Below, piece after piece: positions 45,942-55,018 of a stretch of DNA of 64,000 nt (the stretch's first letter is position 1; every line of letters starts with the position of its first letter). The notes under the pieces are model-generated. The model was not told where the DNA came from. It saw only the letters and a program-made list of their open reading frames with translations, and searched no databases. The stretch covers positions 444,501 to 508,500 of the forward strand of contig JAPPUL010000081.1 in assembly GCA_026874595.1 (NCBI GenBank). Reading direction: 5' to 3'. The stretch is from Sipunculus nudus. Lineage: Eukaryota > Annelida > Sipuncula > Golfingiida > Sipunculidae. The translations under genes and the position numbers were made by a program.

Positions 45942-46595
45942 ATGAGTAAAATAGGGGTAATGTTGTCTGGGTGTGGAGTTTACGATGGCAGTGAGATACA
46001 TGAATCTGTATTAACGTTGCTTTCGTTGGACAGGCGTGGGTTTGAGATCGTATGCATGGCACCTGATATAGAGATGATGCATGTAATAGATCACTGTACG
46101 GGTGATGTTACGGAGGAAAGCCGTAATGTTTTAGTTGAATCAGCTCGGATTGCACGTGGAAATATAAAAGATGTAAAGGAGATAAGTAAAGACGATATAG
46201 ACGCGCTGATATTTCCTGGTGGTTTTGGAGCGGCTAAAAATCTATGTAATTTTGCAACTAATGGTACAGAATGCGTTGTACAAAAGGATGTGGAGCGACT
46301 TATACGGGATATGCACAGAGCAGGCAAGCCTATGGGATTTGTTTGTATAGCACCTGTTATAATATCGAAGGTTCTTGGCAAGGTGAGTGTAACAATAGGC
46401 AATGATGAAGATGTATCAGGCAAGCTTAAGTTGCTTGGCAGCAATCATGTTGAATGTAGCGTAAAAGAATTTGTTGTAGATAAGCAAAACAAGATAGTAA
46501 GTTCGCCAGCTTATATGCTTGGGCAACGTATTACAGAAGTAGCAGAGGGCATAGATAAGACAGTAGATGCGCTTATGGGCTTATTAAAAAACTAG
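45942..46595 (+). CDS. elbB: ElbB-type DJ-1/PfpI-family protein
   Basis: 217 residues matching ElbB: KIGVMLSGCGVYDGSEIHESVLTLLSLDRRGFEIVCMAPDIEMMHVIDHCTG at the start, RNVLVESARIARGNIKDV, and DALIFPGGFGAAKNLCNFATNG. The nucleophile Cys of the DJ-1 fold is in VCIAPVI. E. coli ElbB is a glyoxalase-like protein loosely tied to isoprenoid metabolism. GGAGG lies 10-11 bases before ATG 45942, preferred over ATG 45924, which overlaps that ribosome site. It opens the plus-strand block after the NERD gene. Confidence 0.92.
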   Translation: MSKIGVMLSGCGVYDGSEIHESVLTLLSLDRRGFEIVCMAPDIEMMHVIDHCTGDVTEESRNVLVESARIARGNIKDVKEISKDDIDALIFPGGFGAAKNLCNFATNGTECVVQKDVERLIRDMHRAGKPMGFVCIAPVIISKVLGKVSVTIGNDEDVSGKLKLLGSNHVECSVKEFVVDKQNKIVSSPAYMLGQRITEVAEGIDKTVDALMGLLKN

Positions 46596-46627
46596 CATGT
46601 TTTTATATTAATGCCATAATAGCTTTG

Positions 46628-47434
46628 TCAAAAGCTAGCCAAAGTATCCAGTGCAGTTAAAAGAAGTGTTTTACGAGCTTTTTTTAAGCTTTTGGAATTA
46701 AAATACCAAACCCATTTATCATCACCCACAAAATCGCTAATAGAAAAGATAGCAGCAAGTTGACAATTTTTATTTTTATTTTGCGCAATGCCAAAAAGGA
46801 CAGCACATTCCATATCAATACATAAAACACCCATATTCTTATACTTATCTATTTTGGCATAACTTTCCCTATAAGGGCTTACGACGCTTAAACAAGCACC
46901 TTTTTTATAAGCTAAACAACTCTCAGCTAAAGTATAACATATTAAATTAACTAAACAAGAAGAGCTAAACACTTTATTAGCCTCTTTATTACTTGTATCA
47001 AATGCTAATTTAGCAAGCCCCAAAAAATCGCTATCAATAAAAGAATAACTAGGGACAATAAGGCTATAGGGTTTCAAATCACTTCTAAGAGCGCCAGCAA
47101 GACCAATTAAGATAAAGTTTTTGGCCCCGCAAAAGATAAGCTCTTCCAAAACCATAGAAGAAACGCTACTGCCAATAGGCAAGATAACAAGAGCAATATC
47201 ACTATCTTTGTATTTGAAGAAAGCAATTTTAACATAATCTCCAAGCCAATTATAAACAGATAGTTTACTATTTGTATTAAGAAGCTTATTAATGTCGTTT
47301 AACGAAGAGTCAAAGAATGATAAAACTACATATATAGGAACCTGCTTAACGATAAAGTCATAAGATTTGCCAAAACGCTTTTTAAGCAAGGCTTCAGGAG
47401 TAATTATAGAATTATTATTATTATTAAGCTGCAT
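46628..47434 (-). CDS. Nucleoside phosphorylase-family protein
   Basis: 268 residues of the PNP_UDP_1 fold: VILPIGSSVSSMVLEELIFCGAKNFILIGLAGALRSDLKP near 83-125, SVVSPYRESYAKIDKYKNMGVLCIDMECAVLFGIAQ near 183-218 (the Met-Glu pair that binds the ribose). It may cleave uridine, purine nucleosides, MTA or an AMP-like substrate; specificity is not readable. N-terminal NNNNN run. T-ending codons although it lies on the minus strand in a plus-favouring block. Confidence 0.75.
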   Translation of the reverse strand: MQLNNNNNSIITPEALLKKRFGKSYDFIVKQVPIYVVLSFFDSSLNDINKLLNTNSKLSVYNWLGDYVKIAFFKYKDSDIALVILPIGSSVSSMVLEELIFCGAKNFILIGLAGALRSDLKPYSLIVPSYSFIDSDFLGLAKLAFDTSNKEANKVFSSSCLVNLICYTLAESCLAYKKGACLSVVSPYRESYAKIDKYKNMGVLCIDMECAVLFGIAQNKNKNCQLAAIFSISDFVGDDKWVWYFNSKSLKKARKTLLLTALDTLASF

Positions 47435-47593
47435 ACATTTTAATCTTCATATAAGAGTAGAGCCGTTAAAACAATATGAATCTAGAAGTAAAAAGTAATA
47501 AAGCATGCTTTTTAAAAAGGGTTTTAATATATTTTATTTTATTTTTGCAGTAGACCCTCGAAATAAAAGTAATAGAAAGTAGGATTGTTATTT

Positions 47594-48709
47594 TTGAAAA
47601 GACAATTAAAGCCAAACTTTATTTTAATACTTCTTATAATATCGTTGATATCGTGCAGCTCAAAAGAGGCGGAAAGGGAGGATGCGCAAGAAAGGGTTAA
47701 AGGCACTTCAGAACAAGGCAACTCAGTTTTTAATAGGCAATCTTATAAAGAGAATAGAAAAAGGAAAGAAGGTAAGGAGAGGGATTACAAGGAGAGGGAT
47801 TACAAGATAAACTATTATAGTAAGCGGCGTTGGTGCCCACTTAAGGATGGTTATAATTACATGAATAGTTTAGATGGGCGATTGGAGGCTAAGTTAAAGA
47901 ACTATTATAAGATATATTCTATTGGTGGGCAGGTGTTAAAGGAAGAGAGTTATAAAGATATAAATACGGGACATGGGAGTTGGTTTTACTATAATGAAGA
48001 TGGAGCACTTGCAAAGGAGCTATTGTATAAGGGAGGAGATTTAGAAGAGGAGTATCTATATGGATATGAGAAAAGCGGTTATAAGGGTTATAAGGGTTAT
48101 AAGGGTTATAAGGGTTATAAGGGTTATAAGGGTTATAAGAAGGAAGAATCCCATTATGTATATAGGGGAGGTAAAAAGCGGCTTAGATTAAAATCGCTTT
48201 ATTATTATAACAGGCTGGGTGATGGTAGGGCAGAGCTTGGGAAAATAGAGAATTACAATGCTGGGATACTGGATGAATATATAAAGTTTGAATATGATAA
48301 AAAGGGACGGGTACGTAAGAAGTCAACGTTTTTGTACAAATCTCACCTGAAAAGCTACATACTCTATAAATACGGTCTGGACAATACTTTAGAACTTGAG
48401 GAGACATACAATAGGCAAAATAAAATAGTTGAAAGGGTAGAGTATAAAATTAAATTAAGAGGAGGCAAGAAAGTATTATCAAAGAGAGTATTTCGCCGTA
48501 ACTTAAAAAACAAACTTAAACTTACAACGAAAATCAACTATTCTTACAATGAAAAAGGCTTAAAGGTAAGTGAAGTTGGCTTATCAAATAGCGGAGGGAA
48601 ATTAAAGAAAGATTATAATATAGTATATGGCTATGACGAGAGTAATTGTAAGGAATCCGAGAAGCGATATAACGGAGAAAATGAGTTAATAGAAAGTTTA
48701 GTGTACTAA
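47594..48709 (+). CDS. Repeat-rich lipoprotein with RHS-like Tyr repeats
   Basis: About 371 residues. Lipobox LISC after a basic, hydrophobic leader (PNFILILLIISLIS), so probably an outer-membrane or periplasmic lipoprotein. The body has Tyr/Gly/Glu-rich beta segments like YD/RHS or MORN repeats (GHGSWFYYNEDGALAKELLYKGG, KFEYDKKGRVRKKSTFLYK, YGYDESNCKESEKRYNGENELIE). A GYK heptad repeat (residues about 165-185) comes from a 9-bp DNA repeat, and RDYKERDYK from a 15-bp duplication. TTG 47594 gives better spacing to AGGA than TTG 47585. I do not recognise a family. Confidence 0.65.
   Translation: MKRQLKPNFILILLIISLISCSSKEAEREDAQERVKGTSEQGNSVFNRQSYKENRKRKEGKERDYKERDYKINYYSKRRWCPLKDGYNYMNSLDGRLEAKLKNYYKIYSIGGQVLKEESYKDINTGHGSWFYYNEDGALAKELLYKGGDLEEEYLYGYEKSGYKGYKGYKGYKGYKGYKGYKKEESHYVYRGGKKRLRLKSLYYYNRLGDGRAELGKIENYNAGILDEYIKFEYDKKGRVRKKSTFLYKSHLKSYILYKYGLDNTLELEETYNRQNKIVERVEYKIKLRGGKKVLSKRVFRRNLKNKLKLTTKINYSYNEKGLKVSEVGLSNSGGKLKKDYNIVYGYDESNCKESEKRYNGENELIESLVY
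48077..48139. repeat. 9-bp tandem repeat, seven perfect copies
   Basis: GGTTATAAG repeated seven times without change, encoding GYK x7 in the lipoprotein. Perfect copies suggest recent expansion or an unstable, length-variable tract. Confidence 0.95.
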
Positions 48710-48799
48710 GAAAGCGTTCTCTTTATTAAATATAGATTGTAAATGTGCTTCTTGCTGTTTAAAAAGAGTAAGCTTATAAAAGGATAAAAGTTTTTTGTT

Positions 48800-49786
48800 A
48801 TGGAAGGATATAGCCTTGAATATGATGATAATAGACGTCATAGTATACTGATAGCGGATGATTCAAAGGTAATACTAAATTTAGTAACAAAGATATTAAA
48901 TGAGCAAAACTATAATATACTAACGGCGTTAAATGGGGAGGAGGCTCTTGAGCTAATAAAAAGCACTTCTATTGACATCGTGCTTACAGACATCAATATG
49001 CCAAAGTTAAACGGCTTTAGTTTAATCGAGGAGTTACAAAATTTAGAGCTTAAGATACCTTATGTAATGATGACGGATAGCGAGATAAACCGATATTTAG
49101 AACTAGCAATTAAAAATGACGTAGGAAACATACTAAGCAAGCCAATAAATAAAGATGAGCTTCTAACAACAGTGTACAAATTGCTTTATCCTGACACATT
49201 ATTTGGGCTACACAATTATCTTAAGGTAAGTAAAGATGCTATAAAAACGTTAAAGATAAAAGGGTCAAACGAGTGTTCAAAGCTGCTGCCTATGGTATTA
49301 AAGGAAGCCGAGGAAAAGACTAATTTAAGTAAAGATAGTCTGGCAAGCTTATATTTAGTATTAAACGAACTTGCAATAAACGCAATATACCATCCTCATG
49401 GATTTACAAAGGAAAAGGAAGAGCGAAAGGTTGTAGTATTAGACGATACTCAGATAGAGATAAGTTATGCTTACGATGAGAGTAAGTTTGGAATAAGCGT
49501 TACAGACTTTGCAGGGAAACTAAGTAAAGTTAAAATATTAAGCTCATTTAGAGACTTATTCGTAAGTAACGAAAAGATGCAAAAGGCGCTGGATAAAGGT
49601 GAAGACCCACTACCCTATATAAAAGATAAGGGACGTGGTTTACAAATAGCCCGAGAACTTTCAACAGAATATTATTTTAATATACAAAAAGATAAGAAAA
49701 CCCAACTAATAATCCTGACGAACAAAGAAGAGCAAGAAGAAAGTCGCGGTAATAGCAGTTCAATAAAGATTAACGAGATATACTAA
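48800..49786 (+). CDS. REC-HATPase regulator (RsbW-like kinase fused to a receiver)
   Basis: 328 residues. N-terminal receiver domain: ILIADDSKVI (acidic pair), DIVLTDINMPKLNG with the phospho-Asp, VMMTD and SKPINK. The second half is a HATPase_c-like domain of the anti-sigma/RsbW kind: LYLVLNELAINAIYHPHGF (N box), FGISVTDFAGKLSK, and KDKGRGLQIARELSTEYYF. There is no dimerisation/phosphoacceptor (HisKA) domain. It probably switches a partner protein, such as an anti-anti-sigma factor, on phosphorylation of the receiver. The target is not in the window. Confidence 0.82.
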   Translation: MEGYSLEYDDNRRHSILIADDSKVILNLVTKILNEQNYNILTALNGEEALELIKSTSIDIVLTDINMPKLNGFSLIEELQNLELKIPYVMMTDSEINRYLELAIKNDVGNILSKPINKDELLTTVYKLLYPDTLFGLHNYLKVSKDAIKTLKIKGSNECSKLLPMVLKEAEEKTNLSKDSLASLYLVLNELAINAIYHPHGFTKEKEERKVVVLDDTQIEISYAYDESKFGISVTDFAGKLSKVKILSSFRDLFVSNEKMQKALDKGEDPLPYIKDKGRGLQIARELSTEYYFNIQKDKKTQLIILTNKEEQEESRGNSSSIKINEIY

Positions 49787-49834
49787 TAAATTTATTATCT
49801 TTAAGAGTCAAAATCTAATCTTAGCAATACTTTA

Positions 49835-49866
49835 TATTATAAATACTATGTATTATAAATACTATG
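49835..49866. repeat. 16-bp tandem repeat (2 copies)
   Basis: TATTATAAATACTATG twice in a row upstream of the YpdA gene. Confidence 0.85.
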
Positions 49867-49913
49867 TATTAATATCTGTATTAGCAATACCCTGAGAGGT
49901 GAATTAAAAATAA

Positions 49914-50930
49914 ATGTATGATGTAATAATAGTGGGCAGTGGGCCTTCGGGGCTTTCATGTGGTTATATGTGCAAGAAAGAGGGTCTAAAGTATCTTATA
50001 ATCGAGAAGGGAACTATAGCTGAGTCAATATATAACTTCCCGATATCGATGGTCTTCTTCACAACAAAGGAATTAATTGAGATAGGAGGTTATAGATTAA
50101 ATATATTCAATAGCAAACCAAGCCGAGAGGAGGCTCTTAATTACTATGGTCAATTTGTACTTGATAATAAGCTAAATGTTAAAACGTATGAGGAAGTAAA
50201 GGCTATAGTGGGTGCTGATAATGACTTTGTAGTTGAGACTAAGACAAAGCTTAATGAAGAAAATAGTTATAGAAGTAGGAAGATAATAGTTGCAACGGGA
50301 TCATTTGACAATCCTCGAATGTTAAATATACCGGGTGAGGGACTAAGTAAAGTATCACATTATTATAAAGAGGGTCATTTATACACAAACCAAGATGTTG
50401 TTATAATAGGTGGTAGAAATTCAGCAGTTGAGGCAGCGCTTGAGATTTACCGTAAAGGCGGACGTGTAACAATGGTCCACAGGGGTGGGGAATTTGCACA
50501 TTTAAAATATTGGATAGAGCCAGACATATTAAACAGGATAAAAGAAGGGAGTATAAAGTGTTACTACAGTGCAAATGTTAAAGAGATAAGGATAAATGAA
50601 GTTGAGATAGAATTAGGGCATGGAAAGGATATTACACTTAAAAAGGATATTACACTTAAAAACGATTTTGTATTAGCACTTACTGGTTATAAGCCAAGTT
50701 TGGAGTTACTTGAGAAGCTAGGGGTTGTAATAGATGAGAAGACATTGGAGCCTGAATTTAATGCTAAGACATATGAGACTAATATATCTGGAGTATATGT
50801 TGCAGGAGTAATAGTTGCAGGTAATAACTCAGGCATAGTATTTATAGAGCAAGGCAGATTCCATGGAGAGTATATAATACCCAATATTGCAAGGATCATA
50901 AAAGAAGATGTTAAAAAGGTAACAAAATAA
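49914..50930 (+). CDS. ypdA: YpdA/Bdr-family NAD(P)-dependent flavoprotein disulfide reductase
   Basis: 338 residues, a thioredoxin reductase-like fold with two nucleotide sites: DVIIVGSGPSGLSCGYMCKKEG (FAD) and VVIIGGRNSAVEAALEIYRKGGRVTMVHR (NAD(P)H). SMVFFTTKELIEIGGY, VSHYYKEGHLY, and FAHLKYWIEPDILNRIKEG are YpdA features; the redox CxxC of thioredoxin reductase is absent. In firmicutes YpdA reduces bacillithiol disulfide; the thiol used here is unknown. A DITLKK duplication comes from an 18-bp DNA repeat. ATG 49914 with GAGAGGT 13 bases upstream is a poor ribosome spacing. A terminator follows the stop. Confidence 0.85.
   Translation: MYDVIIVGSGPSGLSCGYMCKKEGLKYLIIEKGTIAESIYNFPISMVFFTTKELIEIGGYRLNIFNSKPSREEALNYYGQFVLDNKLNVKTYEEVKAIVGADNDFVVETKTKLNEENSYRSRKIIVATGSFDNPRMLNIPGEGLSKVSHYYKEGHLYTNQDVVIIGGRNSAVEAALEIYRKGGRVTMVHRGGEFAHLKYWIEPDILNRIKEGSIKCYYSANVKEIRINEVEIELGHGKDITLKKDITLKNDFVLALTGYKPSLELLEKLGVVIDEKTLEPEFNAKTYETNISGVYVAGVIVAGNNSGIVFIEQGRFHGEYIIPNIARIIKEDVKKVTK
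50627..50662. repeat. 18-bp tandem repeat (2 perfect copies) inside ypdA
   Basis: GGATATTACACTTAAAAA twice, encoding DITLKKDITLKN. Confidence 0.9.
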
Positions 50931-50932
50931 AA

Positions 50933-50975
50933 AAAGAGACAACCTGCTTAATTTAAAAAGACTGGTTGCCTCTTT
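50933..50975 (-). terminator. Bidirectional terminator between ypdA and the TPR gene
   Basis: Inverted arms AAAGAGACAACC and GGTTGCCTCTTT form a 12-bp stem with one A-C mismatch and a 19-base loop. The run of seven A at 50928-50934 becomes a T tract in the minus direction, terminating the convergent gene at 51.1 kb; the plus direction has a shorter T run. Confidence 0.75.
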
Positions 50976-51098
50976 ATAAGGAACGCTACAAAGAGAAAGT
51001 CGTCGGTTTAAAGAAAAAGATTAGACATTTTCTATACAAGAAGTAAAAAAGTAGAAATTAAAATAGAGGTTAAAATAGAGATTATAGAAAAGGCATGC

Positions 51099-51713
51099 TT
51101 AAAACCCAGATTTAATTACCTCATAAAAGATGTCATGCCAAGTGCTATTAGCACTTTTAGCGGCTTTTTCTAATCCCTTTTTAAGATAATAGGCTGACTC
51201 ATAACGATATCCTAACCTATTAAGCTCAAAAGCTATATCATGATAATTAAAATAGTTCTTTGGGTTATCAGAAATTATGCTATTAAAAAGCTGTTTTGCC
51301 TTTGAAGCATTTCCTAAAGCTAGATTACAAATGGCAATATTTCTTATAATAAAATTATTTCTTTTAAAAGCTCGTTTACTTTTGTTGTCGTATAAAAGAT
51401 ATGCATCAAGGAGCTCTAATGCCTTTTGATACTTACTAAGCCCCATATACCGAATAATAAGCCTTTCAAAAATGTTGTAATACGAAACACAAGGATTATT
51501 CATATCACGTTTTAGCATATTAGAATATACGCTAGAAAGCTTTTTGGTAACAGCAGCAGTATTATAGCTCTTTAGATATTGCTTTAGGCTTATGGCCAAA
51601 GGATCTAAATCTTCTTCTGATATGGAATTTATATCAAGGGAAAGAAGCTCATCTAATGTCATTAAAGATATGGCATGCCAACCTTCACTATAATCTATAT
51701 CTTTATTACTCAT
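51099..51713 (-). CDS. TPR-like protein, 204 aa
   Basis: No signal peptide. The C-terminal two thirds carry TPR-like helices (GLSKYQKALELLDAYLLYD, LALGNASKAKQLFNSII, LNRLGYRYESAYYLKKGLEKA). Function unknown. It lies between a terminator and rsfS, probably in a separate transcript. Third positions are T-rich, unlike other minus genes further right, fitting a plus-favouring block. Confidence 0.7.
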   Translation of the reverse strand: MSNKDIDYSEGWHAISLMTLDELLSLDINSISEEDLDPLAISLKQYLKSYNTAAVTKKLSSVYSNMLKRDMNNPCVSYYNIFERLIIRYMGLSKYQKALELLDAYLLYDNKSKRAFKRNNFIIRNIAICNLALGNASKAKQLFNSIISDNPKNYFNYHDIAFELNRLGYRYESAYYLKKGLEKAAKSANSTWHDIFYEVIKSGF

Positions 51714-51754
51714 AGTATGGCTTAAACTTTGTCTTTTGATAAATCTTCTTTTTT

Positions 51755-51810
51755 ATCATCTATAAACATATCATCTATAAACATATCATCTAAAACATAT
51801 CATCTAAAAC
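51755..51810. repeat. 14/15-bp repeat at the 3' end of rsfS
   Basis: Three units on the minus strand begin GATGATATGTTT; the first is 14 bases long, the next two are 15. The 14-base unit shifts the frame so that rsfS stops at once. Confidence 0.8.
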
Positions 51811-52143
51811 AAAAGCTTTATCCCATATTGATTCTATATTATAGTATTCTCTTGTTATTTGTAGGAAAAGATGTACTACCATAAATCCAAAATCTATAAG
51901 TAACCATGGGTTGTCGCTACCCTTTAATGAGTTTAGCTTCTTTACGTCAAACTCTCTTAACATATTTTCTAAATGACGGGCAATAGATCTTAAATATACT
52001 GTAGAATCTCCGCTTGCAACTATTGCAAAGTCATATACACCGCTAATATGCTCAACATCAAATAATCTTACATCATGTGCTTTCTTTTCTATAAGAAAAC
52101 TTACAGCTTTATAGGCAAGCTCTTTCGCCTGATTTTTGTCCAT
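51790..52143 (-). CDS. rsfS: Ribosomal silencing factor RsfS (Iojap)
   Basis: 117 residues, normal length. FLIEKKAHDVRLFDVEHISGVYDFAIVASGDSTVYLRSIARHLENML, then WLLIDFGFMVVHLFLQITREYYNIESIWDKA, are the RsfS motifs. It binds L14 and stops subunit joining when nutrients are short. The last codons VLDDMF lie in a 14/15-bp DNA repeat, and the next repeats in another frame encode DDMFIDDMFIDDKKEDLSKDKV, an apparent former tail. Confidence 0.94.
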   Translation of the reverse strand: MDKNQAKELAYKAVSFLIEKKAHDVRLFDVEHISGVYDFAIVASGDSTVYLRSIARHLENMLREFDVKKLNSLKGSDNPWLLIDFGFMVVHLFLQITREYYNIESIWDKAFVLDDMF

Positions 52144-52198
52144 ACATTCTAAATAATATTATAATATGAGCTATCTTTATAATAGGCTCTTTTAAATT

Positions 52199-52840
52199 TT
52201 AGAGTACAAAAGCTTTTTGCTTATCCTTATCCTTATTCTCAGTTAAAAGAATAGCTGCAAGTACTCCTGATATTGCTCCAAACAAATGCCCTTCCCAAGA
52301 AATATAACTTTGTCCTGGGGCAATCCCTTTAATAAAGGTATTGGCAAATGATGCGAGAACTCCTAGAATCTCATCACTATCGAAAGGTACAAAACCATGT
52401 ATAATAAAGCTATAACCCAGAAAAACACTTATCGTGCCTAGCAACGCTTTAAAATTTCGTCTTATTATTGAACCTAATAGTAAAAACGATAATAACCCAA
52501 ATATAAGGGTACTTGCTCCTATATGATTTGAACTCCTGCCAAATAGCCATACCAAAAGTCCGCTTGTCAATATTATAAAGACAAACACTTTATAGGCTAT
52601 GTCTTTATAGAAGATTAACGTTATTGGTAGCAAGAATAACAAAAAGATACTGTTATTTATTATGTGCATTGCATTCTCATATAAACTAGCATGCAATAAC
52701 GGAGATAACAAAACCCCTATAAGCCCTCGCAGCTCTCGTGGTATAATCCCATATTGATTTATATCGTAGAATAAATTGACTAGCGCAAATACCCACATAA
52801 GAAATACAAAGAATAGCGCAAATCTTATCTTTTCAAACAT
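52199..52840 (-). CDS. Rhomboid-family intramembrane serine protease
   Basis: 213 residues with about six membrane helices. ESY-like LHASLYENAMHIINNSIFLL precedes the catalytic region HIGASTLIFGLLSF, where the nucleophile Ser sits in G-A-S-T (GxSG has Gly last in most rhomboids), and SWEGHLFGAISGVLAA supplies the catalytic His. It would cleave membrane-anchored proteins. The Thr for Gly change after Ser is unusual but the His motif is intact. Next to rsfS, 55 bases apart on the same strand. Confidence 0.85.
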   Translation of the reverse strand: MFEKIRFALFFVFLMWVFALVNLFYDINQYGIIPRELRGLIGVLLSPLLHASLYENAMHIINNSIFLLFLLPITLIFYKDIAYKVFVFIILTSGLLVWLFGRSSNHIGASTLIFGLLSFLLLGSIIRRNFKALLGTISVFLGYSFIIHGFVPFDSDEILGVLASFANTFIKGIAPGQSYISWEGHLFGAISGVLAAILLTENKDKDKQKAFVL

Positions 52841-52944
52841 ATTTAATTAGCCTATATTCTATTTTGATTATAGCTCCTTAAATATATATATTTAACTTTA
52901 ATATACGCAAATTTAAATGTATGATTTTATTTATGCTTGTTTAT

Positions 52945-53370
52945 TTATGCTTGGGCTTTACGTTTTTTACCGTCTTTTTCAAAAAGTGGGGAAGATATTA
53001 GAAAATCTGCAGTCGCTCGATTACAGGCTATTGGTATATCATAAAGTACTGCCAGGCGAAGTAACGCTTTTACATCTACATCGTGCGGTTGTACGCTTAA
53101 TGGATCCCAAAAAAAGACCATTAGATCAAGCTCGCCTTCTGCAATCATTGCTCCTACCTGAGAATCGCCTCCCTTTGGCCCGCTCAATAATACATTAACA
53201 TCAAGTCCTACTTCGCTTACAACTAAATTACCCGTTGTCTTCGTTGCCCAAATGTCGCATTGGGCTGAGAGCGTCCCTCTATTAAAATGTGCCCACTCAA
53301 CCATATCTTTCTTTTTTGAATCATGTGCTACTAAAGCTATTTGCTTCTTTTCTACCTTCTTTTCTACCAT
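52945..53370 (-). CDS. mgsA: Methylglyoxal synthase
   Basis: Converts dihydroxyacetone phosphate to methylglyoxal, a bypass of lower glycolysis when phosphate is short. 141 residues: IALVAHDSKKKDMVEWA, GTTG-like TKTTGNLV, SGPKGGDSQVGAMIAEGELDLMVFFWDPL, and QPHDVDVKALLRLAVLYDIPIACNRATADFLISSP, which cover the catalytic Asp and phosphate site. A repeated VEKK occurs at the N-terminus. ATG 53370 has GGAGAA 12 bases upstream. Confidence 0.95.
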   Translation of the reverse strand: MVEKKVEKKQIALVAHDSKKKDMVEWAHFNRGTLSAQCDIWATKTTGNLVVSEVGLDVNVLLSGPKGGDSQVGAMIAEGELDLMVFFWDPLSVQPHDVDVKALLRLAVLYDIPIACNRATADFLISSPLFEKDGKKRKAQA

Positions 53371-53585
53371 ATGAAAATTTATTCTCCTAAAATATAGTGG
53401 CCTTTCTATAACACCACATTATAATCATTTTTAATTAATACGCATAGGCTATATAACAAAATCCTTTCTACTCCTACTCCCCATTATCCTCTCCTAAATA
53501 AGATTTATAAAGTCAAACTTTATTTATAACACATACTATAGCATATAAATAAACAAAATAAACATTTTATTAGTAAGTTTATCAA

Positions 53586-54734
53586 ATGAATATTTATTTA
53601 GATTATAATGCAACCACACCTATTCATCCTGATGTCAAAAAGGTCTTAATAGATTCATTAAATATTTATGGCAACCCTTCAAGCCTTCATGACATTGGCA
53701 AACAGGCTCTCTTTAAAATAGAGGAAACCAGAGTTAACATTAAACAATTTATTAACGCAAGGACTAAGGACCAAATTATATTTACAGCATCTGCCACCGA
53801 GGCTAACAATATCATTATTAAAGGGCTTTTATTAAAATACATAAATGAAACTAAAAAACCTCATCTAATAACATCCTCTATAGAACATCCTTCTGTATTA
53901 AATACTTTTAAGTATCTTGAACAATTAGGCTTCCCTGTCACATTTGTAAATGTCAACAAAAACGGTATTGTTGACTTAGTTCAACTTGAAAACTCTATAC
54001 AGCAAAATACTAAGCTTATCTCTATACATCTTGCTAATAACGAAATCGGTACTATACAGCCTATTAAACAAATTATTGCTATTGCCAAAAAATACAATAT
54101 CTTAGTACATAGCGATGCGGTGCAGGGACTTGGTAAAATTAAAATCGATGTTAAAGACTTACAAGTTGACTTTATGAGCTTCTCTTCTCACAAGGTTTAT
54201 GGGCCTAAGGGCCTTGGCTTTTTCTTTGCTAATAAAAAACGTCTATTATCTCCTATAATGCAAGGCGGTGGACATGAGTTTAATATTCGATCTGGTACCG
54301 AAAATACTATCGCTATAATTGCATTTGATAAATGTATTTCTTTACTTTCTAACAATATGGACCCAGTCAACAAAAGAATAAAAGTATTAAGAGATTTATT
54401 AGAAGAAGGTATTATAGACGTATTCCCCAAAGCTCGTATAAACGGTGATAGGACTTTACGATTACCTAACACCATTAGTGCAAGTTTCTACCCCATCGAA
54501 GCTAATGCCATTATGCTTTCTTTAAATGCTCATGGTGTTTATGTTTCAACAGGTTCTGCTTGTTCTAGCAAGCAGCAAAGTTCTTATGTTTTAAAAGCTC
54601 TTGACAAGCAAAATGATGACTTCATTCACAATGCTATTAGATTTAGTTTGGGCTATGATACTTCTAAAGAGCATATCCTTTACACTATTAAAACCCTTTC
54701 TAAGACTATTAAAGAACTTCAACAGTTTATATGA
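53586..54734 (+). CDS. Cysteine desulfurase (NifS/IscS family)
   Basis: Moves sulfur from cysteine to iron-sulfur and thiolated cofactors. 382 residues: YLDYNATTPIHPDVK, TASATEANN, SSIEHPSV, the PLP Lys in MSFSSHKVYGPKGLGF near 200, and the active Cys in STGSACSSK near 325. No IscU-type scaffold is beside it. T-ending codons; weak ribosome site. Convergent with rpmE. Confidence 0.94.
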   Translation: MNIYLDYNATTPIHPDVKKVLIDSLNIYGNPSSLHDIGKQALFKIEETRVNIKQFINARTKDQIIFTASATEANNIIIKGLLLKYINETKKPHLITSSIEHPSVLNTFKYLEQLGFPVTFVNVNKNGIVDLVQLENSIQQNTKLISIHLANNEIGTIQPIKQIIAIAKKYNILVHSDAVQGLGKIKIDVKDLQVDFMSFSSHKVYGPKGLGFFFANKKRLLSPIMQGGGHEFNIRSGTENTIAIIAFDKCISLLSNNMDPVNKRIKVLRDLLEEGIIDVFPKARINGDRTLRLPNTISASFYPIEANAIMLSLNAHGVYVSTGSACSSKQQSSYVLKALDKQNDDFIHNAIRFSLGYDTSKEHILYTIKTLSKTIKELQQFI

Positions 54735-54766
54735 TGCCTCTAAGCTACTATCCTCTCCTACTAAGG

Positions 54767-54967
54767 CTACTTTAATTTGTACTTTTTATTGAACTTTTCA
54801 ACTCGTCCGGCACTATCTACTATCTTTTGCTTGCCTGTATAAAACGGATGGCAGTTTGAACATATTTCTACAGTAAGACTTTCAACCGTAGAACCTGTAT
54901 GTATTTCATTGCCACATGCGCATTTTATTACTGCAGTATAATATCTTGGATGTCCTTCTTTCTTCAT
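54767..54967 (-). CDS. rpmE: 50S ribosomal protein L31
   Basis: 66 residues: [55 protein letters not shown]. The Cys residues (CACG, CSNC) make this the zinc-binding type. It follows rho, a common neighbour order, with GGGAG upstream. Confidence 0.97.
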   Translation of the reverse strand: MKKEGHPRYYTAVIKCACGNEIHTGSTVESLTVEICSNCHPFYTGKQKIVDSAGRVEKFNKKYKLK

Positions 54968-55018
54968 TATTTATTTGCTCCCTTATCTATTTACTTTTAT
55001 ATTTTATATGCGTTTATC

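Noticed and set aside
48077-48139. Regular repeats that might be taken for a CRISPR array
   Set aside because: The 9-bp units are directly joined without spacers and lie inside a coding frame; no cas gene is near.
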